Below, in pieces: positions 43,801 through 50,690 of a DNA stretch of 62,000 bases. Both the position numbers and the translations under genes were made by a program. The notes beneath the pieces were generated by a model, which saw only the letters and a list, made by a program, of their open reading frames with translations, had not been told where the DNA came from and ran no database searches. Origin of the DNA: Phoronis australis (Eukaryota > Phoronida > Phoronidae); NCBI GenBank assembly GCA_002633005.1, contig NMRA01000321.1, forward strand, positions 280,403 through 342,402, in the 5' to 3' direction. The number at the start of each line of letters is the position of its first letter. Position 1 is the first letter of the stretch.

Positions 43801-46657
43801 TTAGTTAAATAATTTCTAGCAAGATAGAAAGGTAACAAATAATCATAGCCACCTTAACATTTCAATTTCAGGAGAAATTCGTATACGTGAGGCCAAATGT
43901 GCAATAAATAACGCAAAGCTGCACGACCTGCGAATACTCAATAAGGAAGAGTTTGAGTATTGGAAGAAGCTAACCGAGTCTGTTTTAAGGCCAGAATCAC
44001 AGGCATTCGGTCAGGAAGACGACCTGCGGGGTATGTGACAGGGGCGGATCCAGGATTTTGAGTTGGGGGGGACAGGAAAGAGTATTAGCCAGGATTTTGC
44101 CCGTCAGACATTCGCACCCCCGAACTGTCAATTGGAATCTGGGATAGTGGGGGGCTTGGCCCCCTTCCCCCCTTTAAGTCCGCCACTGTGTGAATTATGC
44201 TTATCAAAAATTGTTTATTAAGACTTCAGTTTAAGCGTTAAACCAGCTATGCTTTCTCTCAAAAACGTGGCTTTCATCTAGGCCGCTTATCGCAAGGAAA
44301 TATGTCTTAAATAATATTGTTTCTTAATTAATACGGGTGCGATTTCTGCTGCTTGGGCAGATGCGACATTTGCTTGCCTTTTCGGAAGAAGCTCTCAAAA
44401 TTTCCTGTGATGCCGTGACCTGGAATAGTAACGGTTTGTTTCAATAAAAAACGATCTGTCACGTTTTTCGAGCCAAGAGATCACTGAGAAACTGAGTAAA
44501 AAAGAACGTAACACGGCCAATGTTATAACGGTAAGAATCCAAGTCAAAGCTTGTTCAGTCTTTTGACTGAAAGCACTGGTTTGTTGCCGATTTGATCGCA
44601 GTTACATATACGCGTGCATTTAGATCTCCAACATTCAATAGCTATTTTTAGACTTTTTGGCTTCCTACATGTTAACAGATTTAAACATGGATTCCTTTTG
44701 AGTGCTGGGTCAATTCTAACGAAAAGTTGAACACGCATGTAATGGTACATGTATTTAGCCAAGTTAGCTCTGTTTCGGATATTTTTTTATTTGACTTCGA
44801 AGAAAGTAGATGGATAACATGCACTCCATGGAACTCAAGAGGTGAATTTCATATGGACAGTGTCATTCATTGAATATTTTCTCTTCTGTAGATACAACCG
44901 TAATTCTGTTGCAGATAAACTGAGAGAGCTAAGGAACGTCACCCTTGTGACGTTCACTGTCGTCAACGCGCTCTGGATTCTAATCTTAATGTCCGTTTCA
45001 ATGAAGACGAGCCTAACAATTTTAGGAAGTAACGCTGTCGGTAAGCAACTGACACTACTAAATTTAACAACTAAAACAAGGGTAATAAGTGTGAGTATAT
45101 CCTTAGTGTGGTTAGAATTTTGACAAAAAGCGAAAATCCACGCGTGGGCATCAGGAGCACAGGGGCTTGTTCCTAGAAACTGACTTATAATTTCATTTTT
45201 GAGTCTAAGGTTTGCGTCAAATTTTGCAATATCCAGATCGGGTGGACTATTACGAAATAAGGCAAAACTTAAGACAAACCGTAATATGACTTTCTTGGAA
45301 CAGACTTAAGACAAATAATTGAAGTTTTGTCTTAGAATTGACTGAAATTTAAGATTTGTCGTAGCTAAGTCAATTTTCTTGGACCGGGCCTCAGACGTCT
45401 GGGATTTAAGAAGTTCTCAAATCCAGACTCCAGGAAGTGTCAGGCAGGCAATCTTCGGCCTGGGAACTTAGCACTTTGAATAGATGCTACCTGTTTAGCT
45501 GCACCGTGATAAACTGAACTTCTGCCTCTTTGAATAAACTACCGAAACTACGACTCTAATGACCTTCCATCAAAGTCTTTTGTCGGTGCTGCCCAGGATG
45601 CTATGACCGGTGTCCCACTAGTCTAAATATGCCTCTCGGCTCTACACATGTACGTAAAAGGTCGATATATTTGAATATCGGGAATAATAGCCTCAGCCTC
45701 ATTTTGTCGACTTGATATCTAACAAAGTTTTATGACTTGTAACTTGTATCTTCCAGTTCAAAAGTGCGCAAATGTCGCGTCATCTTGCTTGAGATTGGCT
45801 CAGATGCAAGCTTGATGGCCATGGTTGTTTTTCACCCAACGTTCACGACATACGTAACAGTCGTCTGAGAAATGAATATTTTATCACAACTGAAGAGTTT
45901 CTTCTATCGACACCCTTCCAAAACTTCATATTTGCAAAATATCAGCCCCTTTCTATAGAACCCATTCCACCGACCGTGGTGATGAAATTCAGATGACGAG
46001 TTTCAGACAATTATCGGCTTGTATTGGTGTATGGTGCGTCCTTCTATGCGCAGCCCGTTGAAGTAGTGCGTTTACATATCGGCCTCCGCAGTTTACGCTA
46101 GTCTGTAGTGTCGTTGGTGCAGGTAAACAAAATGTAAGCCAATGGAGTTGAACTTTGATTGAGCCTTCAGCACGTCTAATAAAGCTATTGTTGGTAGTGT
46201 ATATTCAAATGGGATTATAACATAAAATAATTCTTATATTACAGGAGTGTGCTCGCTATTTATATTTGGCTTAGCAATGGTTATCCAACTGTTCTGCATG
46301 ATGTATCACCGACTTGTAACCCTGATGCATCGACTAGCCAGAGCATCGTTCACCAGGAAGGGCAGAATCAACACCAGTTGGTCATTCCACAGGAAGGCGC
46401 CAGAAATCCCAGACCAGGATGAAGAAACTGCTCTCCGTTCGCGTGATATGGCGCAGACCATGGCTAAGCGACGACTGACTTCCGAAGGAAGTTCCAGCTA
46501 CGCGAGCAGTTCTAGATCCGGGAACATTGATGTAGTGGAGCGTACACCGCTATCGGCCAGTAGGTCAGGGACGGCGAGACGGATATACAGTTCCATGGGT
46601 GACCGACAGCCGCTGATGTCCAACAGAAGCACTCATGAACACTCGGTAGCAATTTAA
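22311..46657 (+). CDS. chitin synthase with two SAM domains (whole gene, 20 exons traced)
   Basis: This gene encodes a family GT2 processive enzyme that polymerises UDP-GlcNAc into chitin at the cytoplasmic face and extrudes the chain through the plasma membrane. The traced exons give about 1,420 codons, and nearly all junctions keep frame. Order: N-terminal membrane bundle (exons 1-2); PGYCGLLLEQ and YICTTMYRE (exon 3); FESHVFFD (4); the KRWSQIMYM element (6); TTDADVRF (7); CCPGCFS and GEDRWLCTL (8); QRRRW (9); core membrane helices (9-11); an acidic linker (12-13); SAM 1 (14-15); SAM 2 (16-17); the EEFEYWKKL/LRELRN segment (18-19) and last two helices (19-20). The segment that should carry more helices and SWGTRE between exons 11 and 12 is absent, probably hidden in the gap at 36497. 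There is no myosin motor. SAM domains are known in some animal chitin synthases; here they probably drive clustering (inference). Confidence 0.93.
23477..24466 (+). CDS. chitin synthase exon 2 (multi-membrane bundle)
   Basis: 330 codons between TTTCAG and AAG|GTGAGA, phase 0 at both ends. It encodes about seven membrane helices, including FLASLLEVAGLTLFALEV, VALALALLLEVAGLIVAF, SLLFAYALNIYYI and VVLVCLYLAQLLSTGYFVL. A cytosolic loop of roughly 70 residues, rich in charge, contains RSVIRCRARSIIKSAG. The exon ends HPESK, which joins LFWLPGYCG of the next exon to complete a family-typical junction. The open frame extends upstream into the intron, but those codons are not exonic. Confidence 0.9.
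25037..25186 (+). CDS. chitin synthase exon 3 (PGYCGLLLEQ, YICTTMYRE)
   Basis: 50 codons, phase 0 to 0, acceptor TTTTGCTAAG and donor GAGAG|GTAACC. It contains LFWLPGYCGLLLEQ and RVYICTTMYRE, equivalents of the insect PxYNGxLxEQ and YACATMWHE blocks before the catalytic domain. It has no ATG, so it is easily missed. Its frame continues from exon 2 and into exon 4. Confidence 0.9.
25420..25573. mobile_element. MITE, CATGGGCGGC family
   Basis: Begins CATGGGCGGC and ends GCTCCGCCCATG, with the perfect 5-bp target duplication AGTTT on both sides (25415-25419, 25574-25578). The interior carries two related G/C-tract modules, TATAGCCCCCCATTTTTTTC and TTTAGCCCCCCC..ACTTTTTTC, so it looks like an internally duplicated form. 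It lies in the intron after exon 3. Confidence 0.85.
26131..26299 (+). CDS. chitin synthase exon 4
   Basis: Acceptor CTTTTTTCAG; starts NEEEMEQLLRSL directly after TTMYRE of exon 3. It contains FESHVFFDG, equivalent to the family's FETHIFFDDA, and DFVLQLVALVE. It ends in phase 1 (TTGG|GTGGGT). The ATG at 25993 upstream is intronic. Confidence 0.9.
26794..26912 (+). CDS. chitin synthase exon 5
   Basis: Phase 1 in, phase 0 out (TTTAG / AAG|GTACAA). It encodes LTPYGMRLSWRLP and LKDNVK, equivalent to TPYGGRLVWTLP and HLKDKDRIR of insect enzymes. No in-frame ATG start; found by homology. Confidence 0.9.
27269..27478. repeat. 41-bp minisatellite, five units
   Basis: Units start at 27269, 27310, 27351, 27392 and about 27436. 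They share GGACACATGATGTCCCACA and a CGACAATAT tail. Each unit has the inverted pair GGACACATGATGTCC, able to form a small hairpin. It lies in the intron between exons 5 and 6. Confidence 0.85.
29033..29114 (+). CDS. chitin synthase exon 6 (KRWSQIMYM)
   Basis: Acceptor TTTCTTTAG, phase 0; donor ACTG|GTAAAC, phase 1. It encodes KKRWSQIMYMSYVIDWL, a near match to the invariant KRWSQVMYMYYLL block of animal chitin synthases. Confidence 0.92.
29335..29531 (+). CDS. chitin synthase exon 7 (catalytic DAD motif)
   Basis: Phase 1 in, 0 out. It contains ETFILTTDADVRF, where the aspartates match the UDP-sugar/metal-binding DxD-type motif, then VGAVCARTFPLGSGP and WYQVFDYAIGHWFQK. All are family hallmarks of the GT2 catalytic centre. 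Confidence 0.95.
29788..29955 (+). CDS. chitin synthase exon 8 (CCPGCFS, EDRWLCTL)
   Basis: Phase 0 to 0 (CGATAG / TTATG|GTAAGT). It encodes GSVLCCPGCFSVYR and MGEDRWLCTLM. The glutamate-aspartate pair of EDR is the conserved catalytic-base region of chitin synthases. Confidence 0.94.
31133..31388 (+). CDS. chitin synthase exon 9 (QRRRW)
   Basis: Phase 0 in (TTTTTCAAG), phase 1 out. It contains WRLEYCAVSEDSTHCPDEF and FYKQRRRWIPSTLANQ, the product-binding QRRRW motif. It then starts a membrane helix, LLYQSVLLFSTLIGPAT. Confidence 0.95.
31534..31605. mobile_element. 72-bp MITE, CATGGGC family
   Basis: Begins CATGGGCAGC and ends GCCGCCCATG, flanked by the perfect 5-bp direct repeat TTTCT (31529-31533, 31606-31610). 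It shares GCTATAGYCC and the CAATGAAAAAAGT block with the 25420-25573 element, in the opposite orientation. Confidence 0.8.
32228..32343 (+). CDS. chitin synthase exon 10
   Basis: Phase 1 in, 0 out (TTATTAAG / GATG|GTAAGT). It encodes LKYAYDWNEIG and a membrane helix, VMICLVAVCFMFTLICLY. It follows exon 9 in frame. Confidence 0.9.
32653..32761 (+). CDS. chitin synthase exon 11
   Basis: Phase 0 in, phase 1 out (TTGTAG / ACAG|GTGAGA). It encodes ILTFLFALVMAAVAVGMAT then QIVEDIA, the family's AIQIVED block at the start of the next loop. The expected following exon(s) with more helices and SWGTRE are not visible before exon 12. Confidence 0.9.
32940..33330 (+). repeat. dispersed AT-rich repeat, copy 1
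   Basis: Resembles 36880-37290 and 47095-47485 in phrases such as GTTTTAGTAAAATCTAGCAAAAAGAAAGG..CATAGCAAG. It stands immediately before the 26-bp satellite. The copies are clearly diverged. Confidence 0.55.
33431..36496. repeat. 26-bp satellite array, about 118 identical units
   Basis: Unit begins AGGGATACATTG and carries the palindrome TACATGTA. It runs 117 full units plus 24 bases with no visible variation. Because 26 is not a multiple of 3 and the unit has no stop on the minus strand in any phase, it produces three overlapping 1,030-residue ORFs that are not genes. It ends directly at an N. The perfect homogeneity may reflect collapsed or extended assembly rather than the true array. Confidence 0.98.
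36497..36497. other. assembly gap (single N)
   Basis: A single N separates the 26-bp array from the 32-bp array. The missing chitin synthase exon(s) between exons 11 and 12 could be in this gap of unknown true size. Confidence 0.8.
36498..36785. repeat. 32-bp satellite array, nine diverged units
   Basis: Nine units of exactly 32 bp each start with CCTAGTTTGAAATAGG, a near-palindrome, and end near TATATGG. They diverge toward the 3' end. This contrasts with the perfect 26-bp array next to it. Confidence 0.95.
36880..37290 (+). repeat. dispersed AT-rich repeat, copy 2
   Basis: Same orientation as copies at 32940 and 47095. Shared phrases include TTTCTGAAAGTAGAAAGCCTGGAGAATTTGA-like text and GTTACAGTTTTCT / ATCTGAAAGTTTC-like stretches. 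With copy 1 it brackets the satellite arrays. Confidence 0.6.
37629..37721 (+). CDS. chitin synthase exon 12 (acidic linker)
   Basis: 31 codons in phase 0 (TTGTGCAAAG / GAGAG|GTAGAT): NEEPLVEAIVEEIRP, then RDSRASIPEEPEGE. It suits the charged linker after SWGTRE in animal chitin synthases. The acceptor pyrimidine tract is weak, so this exon is less certain than others. Confidence 0.55.
37958..37985. mobile_element. truncated MITE end (CAGTGGCGGATCTACG)
   Basis: A left terminus matching that at 16109 but with no right end found nearby. It is a solo fragment in an intron. Confidence 0.45.
38622..38637. other. assembly gap (16 N)
   Basis: Run of 16 unknown bases in the intron between exons 12 and 13. 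The open frame crossing it is not supported as coding. Confidence 0.95.
38796..38865 (+). CDS. chitin synthase exon 13 (linker)
   Basis: Acceptor TTATATTTCAG, phase 0; donor CAAG|GTACGT, phase 1. It encodes RLSSVGSINQDDNNDMG and LDAALQ, a polar linker. Its phases fit both exon 12 and exon 14. Confidence 0.7.
39005..39168. mobile_element. MITE, CAGGGGCGGATCC family, short form
   Basis: Starts CAGGGGCGGATCCATG and shares the GAGTATTAGCCAGGATTTTG core with 44039-44188. The right end is decayed (TTAAATCTGTTCGGG in place of TAAATCCGCCACTG). No clear target duplication. Confidence 0.7.
39462..39536 (-). repeat. tRNA-like sequence (SINE head or tRNA pseudogene)
   Basis: On the minus strand, GTGACCA at one end pairs 6 of 7 with TGGGCAC at the other. 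GGGTTCGAGTCCC is a strong B box with a T arm. The anticodon arm folds poorly and no CCA or Pol III T-run was judged convincing. A tRNA-derived element is more likely than a functional tRNA. Confidence 0.5.
40096..40248. mobile_element. fold-back MITE (TGGGCCCAGTTGC ends)
   Basis: The start TGGGCCCAGTTGCATAAAAG and the reverse complement of the end, TGGGCCGGGTTGCGTAAAAC, match. The arms continue through CAACAATGACGTC, opposite CATGACGTCA. The whole element is close to one large imperfect palindrome. No target duplication was recognised. Confidence 0.65.
40343..40437 (+). CDS. chitin synthase exon 14 (start of SAM 1)
   Basis: 31 codons plus two bases, between GTTCTTTGCAG and TTTAAG|GTATGT. Entry needs phase 1 and exit is phase 0, exactly what exons 13 and 15 require. 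It reads stop-free and ends STVPIRRWLRYRFK, giving the WL helix that runs into KYAPLFEDKGYD of exon 15 to complete a SAM fold. Confidence 0.75.
41055..41102. repeat. 24-bp tandem duplication
   Basis: Two consecutive identical copies of TAGGTATCACAACTACATTG followed by TACA. Intronic. Confidence 0.85.
41349..42337 (+). repeat. haplotype-like duplication around an N (41850)
   Basis: 41349-41849 and 41851-42337 are nearly identical, differing by an 18-base deletion, a 6-base insertion and a few substitutions. They are separated by one N. Copy 1 includes the acceptor and the first 16 bases of exon 15 and stops at the N. This looks like two alleles of one locus placed in tandem. Confidence 0.85.
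42322..42489 (+). CDS. chitin synthase exon 15 (SAM 1 body)
   Basis: 56 codons, phase 0 to 0 (CTTCTGTAG / CCCG|GTAGGC). It encodes KYAPLFEDKGYDTCGLIHGM then DELKEIGI and ADRRALLDDIKLL, the helix 2-5 pattern of a SAM domain including the typical ...L..LGI..G.R..LL..I series. Confidence 0.9.
43063..43184 (+). repeat. 58-bp exact repeat across an N (43126)
   Basis: 43063-43120 equals 43127-43184 exactly. A few extra bases and one N lie between. This is an unmerged contig overlap in the intron before exon 16. Confidence 0.9.
43245..43395 (+). CDS. chitin synthase exon 16 (SAM 2)
   Basis: Phase 0 in (TGGTTTTAG), phase 1 out (CCAG|GTAAAT). It encodes DNFAKWLEEIGLEKYKVNF, then LKSMSIDDITTDLGVKKPG: a second SAM domain with the WL..IGL..Y helix and the L..LGV..PGH signature split across the intron. 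Confidence 0.92.
43510..43563 (+). CDS. chitin synthase exon 17 (end of SAM 2)
   Basis: Encodes HLKRLLLAISHLRYPTE, the final SAM helix. Phase 1 in (TTTTTGCAG) and phase 1 out (GAAA|GTAAGT). Confidence 0.9.
43872..44034 (+). CDS. chitin synthase exon 18 (EEFEYWKKL)
   Basis: Enters in phase 1 after AATTTCAG. It contains EIRIREAKCAINNAKLHDLR and EEFEYWKKLTESVL, matching the family block EEFWKxLIxxYL after the catalytic and membrane core. Two donors are possible. G|GTATGT at 44030/44031 is the better consensus but breaks the frame into exon 19. GGTAT|GTGACA at 44034/44035 keeps it. A MITE begins at 44039, four bases into that intron. Confidence 0.85.
44039..44188. mobile_element. MITE, short form, inserted at a splice donor
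   Basis: Starts CAGGGGCGGATCCAGG and ends AAGTCCGCCACTG; perfect 5-bp duplication TGTGA at 44034-44038 and 44189-44193. The duplicated target overlaps the 5' splice site of chitin synthase exon 18. Confidence 0.9.
44892..45040 (+). CDS. chitin synthase exon 19 (LRELRN and membrane helix)
   Basis: Acceptor CTTCTGTAG; enters in phase 2, leaves in phase 1 (GTCG|GTAAGC). It encodes YNRNSVADKLRELRNVTL, then the helix VTFTVVNALWILILM, equivalent to the DLKELRN...NALFVLIVF block of animal enzymes. Confidence 0.92.
45162..45392. mobile_element. fold-back element (GGGGCTTGTTCCTAGAAACTG ends)
   Basis: The start resembles the reverse complement of the end (GAGGCCCGGTCCAAGAAAATTG then ACTTA). Interior phrases CTTAAGACAAA and TTTGTCTTAGAAT are mutually inverted. 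It is diverged, and no target duplication was found. Confidence 0.4.
46245..46657 (+). CDS. chitin synthase exon 20 (last helix and tail, stop)
   Basis: Acceptor TTATATTACAG, phase 1. It encodes the helix LFIFGLAMVIQLFCMMYHR, the family's final membrane segment, then MHRLARASF. A cytosolic tail of about 110 residues rich in Ser/Arg follows, with DRQPLM and a C-terminal SVAI. It stops at TAA. No AATAAA was seen in the next 400 bases. Confidence 0.92.
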
Positions 46658-46778
46658 TGGTGGACAAACGATAGCTAAGGGCTGTGTCAAACCAGTGTCT
46701 GGGGCCTAATCTTTGCTCTCTAAATCGAACATATTTTTGACATTTTCCATTCTAGTTTTGTTCTAACTCAGGGGAATT

Positions 46779-46846
46779 GTCTGTGCTAAAGTACATTCAA
46801 AGTGCATAACTGTCTGTGCTAAAGTACATTCAAAGTGCATAACTGT
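46779..46846. repeat. 34-bp tandem duplication in the 3' region
   Basis: CTGTCTGTGCTAAAGTACAT and the following CAAAGTGCATAA are repeated twice in a row, about 120 bases past the chitin synthase stop codon, probably inside the 3' UTR. Confidence 0.85.
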
Positions 46847-47094
46847 CTTATCCTGAACTCAAAATCTTTAGTTTTGCTCGTAATCTCGCGTTTTCACACG
46901 AGTTTGTAGCACGAATCTAAGGGTCATCACGTGAGTACTTGAACTAGACAATCATCTGCATAAAACTTACAAGTAGGCCTATTGAGGGCAGAATGTGAGA
47001 CACTTTGTAAGGTTACTTGAGACCTAATCGACACGTCTGTACATTTAACAGGTATCTAGAAAAGTATAAATTTTAATTCAGTAAAAATACATGC

Positions 47095-47485
47095 ATGTAT
47101 TTTCTGAAAGCAGAAAGGCTGCGGAATTTGATTTTGGACCAACTGTTATTAATTGGGTCACCTGACCATGTCTGTTTAGTAAAATTTATCAAAAAAGAAT
47201 GGTACATCGATAGCAAAGCATCTGTATCAACAATAGGATCTAATTTTACATGTATTTGATATGAATGTCCAAGGTGAGTACAAGATCGATGTTACAGTTT
47301 TCTAAAAATACTATTTATGTTATTTAGTTTTTATTTTATCAACTTTAAATCTTTTTAAGAAAATCATAAAAGTACTATTTTTTGATAGCTCCTCACGCAA
47401 ACGTAGAACATTTAAAAAATACAATGTTCTTAAGAATTGTGCATTAATACATTGTATCCGAAAGTTTCGCATGAATCCTCAGCAG
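47095..47485 (+). repeat. dispersed AT-rich repeat, copy 3
   Basis: Contains TTTCTGAAAGCAGAAAGGCT, GTTTAGTAAAATTTATCAAA and TCCGAAAGTTTCGCATGAA-like phrases in the order seen near 36880-37290. Same orientation. Confidence 0.6.
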
Positions 47486-47489
47486 TTTC

Positions 47490-48635
47490 TGCCAAATTTG
47501 GTTGTTTTTATAGAGACCTACATAACCATGAAGTCGTACGAAAATAAAACGGACAATGCCAACAATATAATGCGAGTTCGATTTAGAGTGCACAGGTTAG
47601 CTCCCGGTTCCAGGATAGTTCTCAATACATCTCGAAAAGGGCTAAAGAAAGACTAAGTGTTGTACAGCTCGTGTAAAACTCCACGGGCGGTAACAGCTCG
47701 TCCAGAGCCCAATACATAAAGATCAAGAGTCTCGGACGTTCTTTGATCTAGTTTGAGTAGCAGGGCCCTTCACCAAGAAACCTTCATATTTTAACCCAGC
47801 CTTTAATATGGGAGGGGCTCGAATATATCCGACGATGTGGTCCTTTTACAGACTAAAGCAGCCGAAGGACTAAAAAACGGGGTACCACGTCTAGAGTTGC
47901 AAATTGTGCGTTTGCGCCTTCTTAATGGGCTTTTTGTCTCGTTTTTTCGGGCTTATTGTTTCTCTGAGGCCGACCTTTTTTTCCACCTCGCCAAATGTGG
48001 GGGGATCGTTCGAGCCCAGCGAGCCGCACTCCCTGGATGCGCTCATGTTATGAAGGTATTTGCACACTGCACATGTGATTATTATCTATATTTTCAATTT
48101 TAAATTAAACGGAGAGTATACTTATAATGCAGTTAGAAATTTTGACGCAATTTGTTGATTATTCTCCCTTGAAATTATGAGGGAGATGTATTCACTGCTT
48201 ACAGATTGTTGAATAATATTGTCGACGACTACATGTAGTTACCAGACAAATGTATTACACCGATGTGAATTAATTTTACTTTCAGTATGCTACGGCACTT
48301 TTCCACCAAGGCGAAAACGGGAGAATTAGAGGATATATGTATGAATAATGAAACCGGTTTATTTAAACAAAACAATTTTGCATTAGCATATTACAAGCAT
48401 AAAATGTAGAAGAGAGTGGTCAGTGGACTTGGTTGCACGGTCAGGATGACAGCCAAGACATCGGGGGAATGGTTCCATGTAACGCGTTGCCAATACGATC
48501 GCGTGTCGACATTTCTTATTAATACGATACTATTTACGTACAAAGATGTTGATGCTATAATACATAATTTTATAAGCAAATGTGATTATTTACGTGACTG
48601 GGTTTTCGCTAACCGTACACAAACCCATGTTGGGT
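47490..48635. other. non-coding stretch, nothing recognised
   Basis: Short ORFs only (47471-47656, 47837-48103, 48416-48679) with no splice or residue support. Confidence 0.4.
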
Positions 48636-48639
48636 TTCC

Positions 48640-49018
48640 TCCATACACGGGACTAACGACCTCTCGTTTCAGTGTTTAACCAAGTCAAATCCATACACGG
48701 GGATAACTGTCTCTCGTCTCACTAGTAATCCAAGTCTCAATACTCGGAAGTAACAGCCTCTCATTTTAGTGCTAAGCCAAGTCAAGTCGGGGTGGGGGTA
48801 ACGGCCTCTCGTTTCACGCCTAAGCCAAGCAACATCGGGTAACCGCCTCACATTTCAGTGCAAAGCCAATAAACGTCGTTACACTAGGATAACCCCCCCT
48901 CAGTTCAACAGTGCTAATCCAAAGCCGACAATCGTAAACAGGGGTGACCACCTCTCTAAACCAAGTCACCTCGATACATGGGGATAACTGCCTCTTGCTT
49001 CGGTGCTAAACCAAGTCG
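48640..49018. repeat. degenerate minisatellite, about 55-bp period
   Basis: Roughly seven diverged units alternate ACGGGGATAACTGCCTCTC and TTTCAGTGCTAAACCAAGTC phrases. Lengths vary between units. Confidence 0.8.
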
Positions 49019-49969
49019 TTTTACAGGCCCGTAAGAGGGCAAAAATGATTGGGGAGGGGGGCACAAACCAATTCGATTTCTCCAAGCTACCCCCCCCCCT
49101 TCCTATGGTCACCATGCACCTCCGAGTCCGCCCCCCTCCCCGGCCCTACCCCCGATCGCTGGATGCCGCCATTTGTACCGAGCCCCCCACGTCTACCATA
49201 GGCTGGGAGAGGGTAATCCGGGCGGTGCAACCATCAAGATTTGACTGATTGTGGACCAACAAAGTTTCAAGGAGAGTAAGAATGGGCCTAGGGCCAGCGC
49301 ACTGACGGGTAGCTGGGAGCTTCCTTAGATAACTGAGATCTAACAGTGTGAAAATACAAAATTAGATGAACTAAATCTAATCACTAGTCAGCTCAGATAG
49401 GATTCACTTGATACAGGCAGCTTTGAGCTTAGCTCGTGCCTCTCTGCGCTGGCTCTAAGGTTAGGATTTGTCATGCTACAGTTTCGGGAAAAAAATACTT
49501 TATCATGGTCATTGTTTAGAGGATGTTTTTGAAAAGGTGAGGTCCCTGATATAGTGCCTTTTAGGCTGCTCCAAAATCCCTGTGTCCCAAAAATGTATTG
49601 TACACACTTCAACGGCTGGGGTTCAAATTCAGTTCTGTGCTGGCTTACTGCATGGTTACACATTATTTTTAACGTGGGTGCGTCAGTCATGGCGTGCTCC
49701 GTCTTCGTGATGTGCACGGGAATGGCATGCGCAGTGCTGTAGTGGTAAAATTTGAGGTGAGTACGCGCCTAAAACCTACCGTATCACCTTGAGCACTGAA
49801 CGTAGCGCTACGTTCAAATGCCAAAAGGTGGTTGGCTGCGCCTACGTGCGCCTACGCCCCCCTACAGCACTGGGCATGCAAACGATTCAGTTTTGAAGAA
49901 CAAAAATTACCACTGGAAACTAAAACATCAAGGAAGTGCAAATGCAACCTTTCCAAGTTAATGAGCAAT
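49019..49969. other. non-coding stretch with a 20-bp perfect palindrome
   Basis: TGAACGTAGCGCTACGTTCA at 49797-49816 is its own reverse complement. GC-rich text with long C runs sits near 49090-49160. No gene was recognised. Confidence 0.5.
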
Positions 49970-50690
49970 GAGTTTAACTTGATTTATTTAAGGACTTAAC
50001 TCTTTTTCGATTATACGGTTTGTGAATTTAAACAATTTATTGTCATTCGAATTGTGAGGACACTTTGGGACACTTTGTAAAGCTGTCCGACATTCATCAA
50101 TATCCTTGGGACTTATTTCAGATAGATAAAAATTGTTTAATGTACTTTGCTATTTGTCGATCTGACAATAGATCGACAATTCCCAATGTCAATCTGCAGC
50201 TAGGATGAGTGAAGCATCGTCATTTCTTACAAGATTAGCTTCTAATTGTCAAAAAACTCATCTATCAATAAGTAGAATTTCGTAATTGCATAAACTCCTT
50301 AATCAGAAACATACAATCGATTCCATGAGAAATGCGTTTACCTTGATTTAATGACTTAATTCGTTTTTGATCTCCTGTTTGTGACTTTAAACTACAAATC
50401 TTGTAACTTAGTCAAAACTCAATGCATTTATTGTCGTTTGAATTACGAGTATATTTTTGGAAACCGATGGATTTTCATCAGATGTCTTTAGAGCTATCTT
50501 AGATAGGCAAAAATTGTCTAAGTGTACTGTACTATTTGGGGATCGGATTACAGAGATTTTGCAACTTCAGGCTGCAACTAAATTCACTAAGACTTCATCA
50601 ATTCTTACAAGATTACCTTCTAATTGTCAACAAAAATCATTTATGAATCTGTCGATTAAATCAGAAACCAACGAATTCTTTCATTAAAAC
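49970..50690 (+). repeat. tandem duplication, about 360-bp unit, two copies
   Basis: 49970-50330 and 50334-50690 align throughout. Both contain TTGATTTA..GACTTAA, ATTTATTGTC, TTACAAGATTA(G/C)CTTCTAATTGTCAA and ATCAGAAAC. They are diverged by many substitutions, so the duplication is old. Confidence 0.75.
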
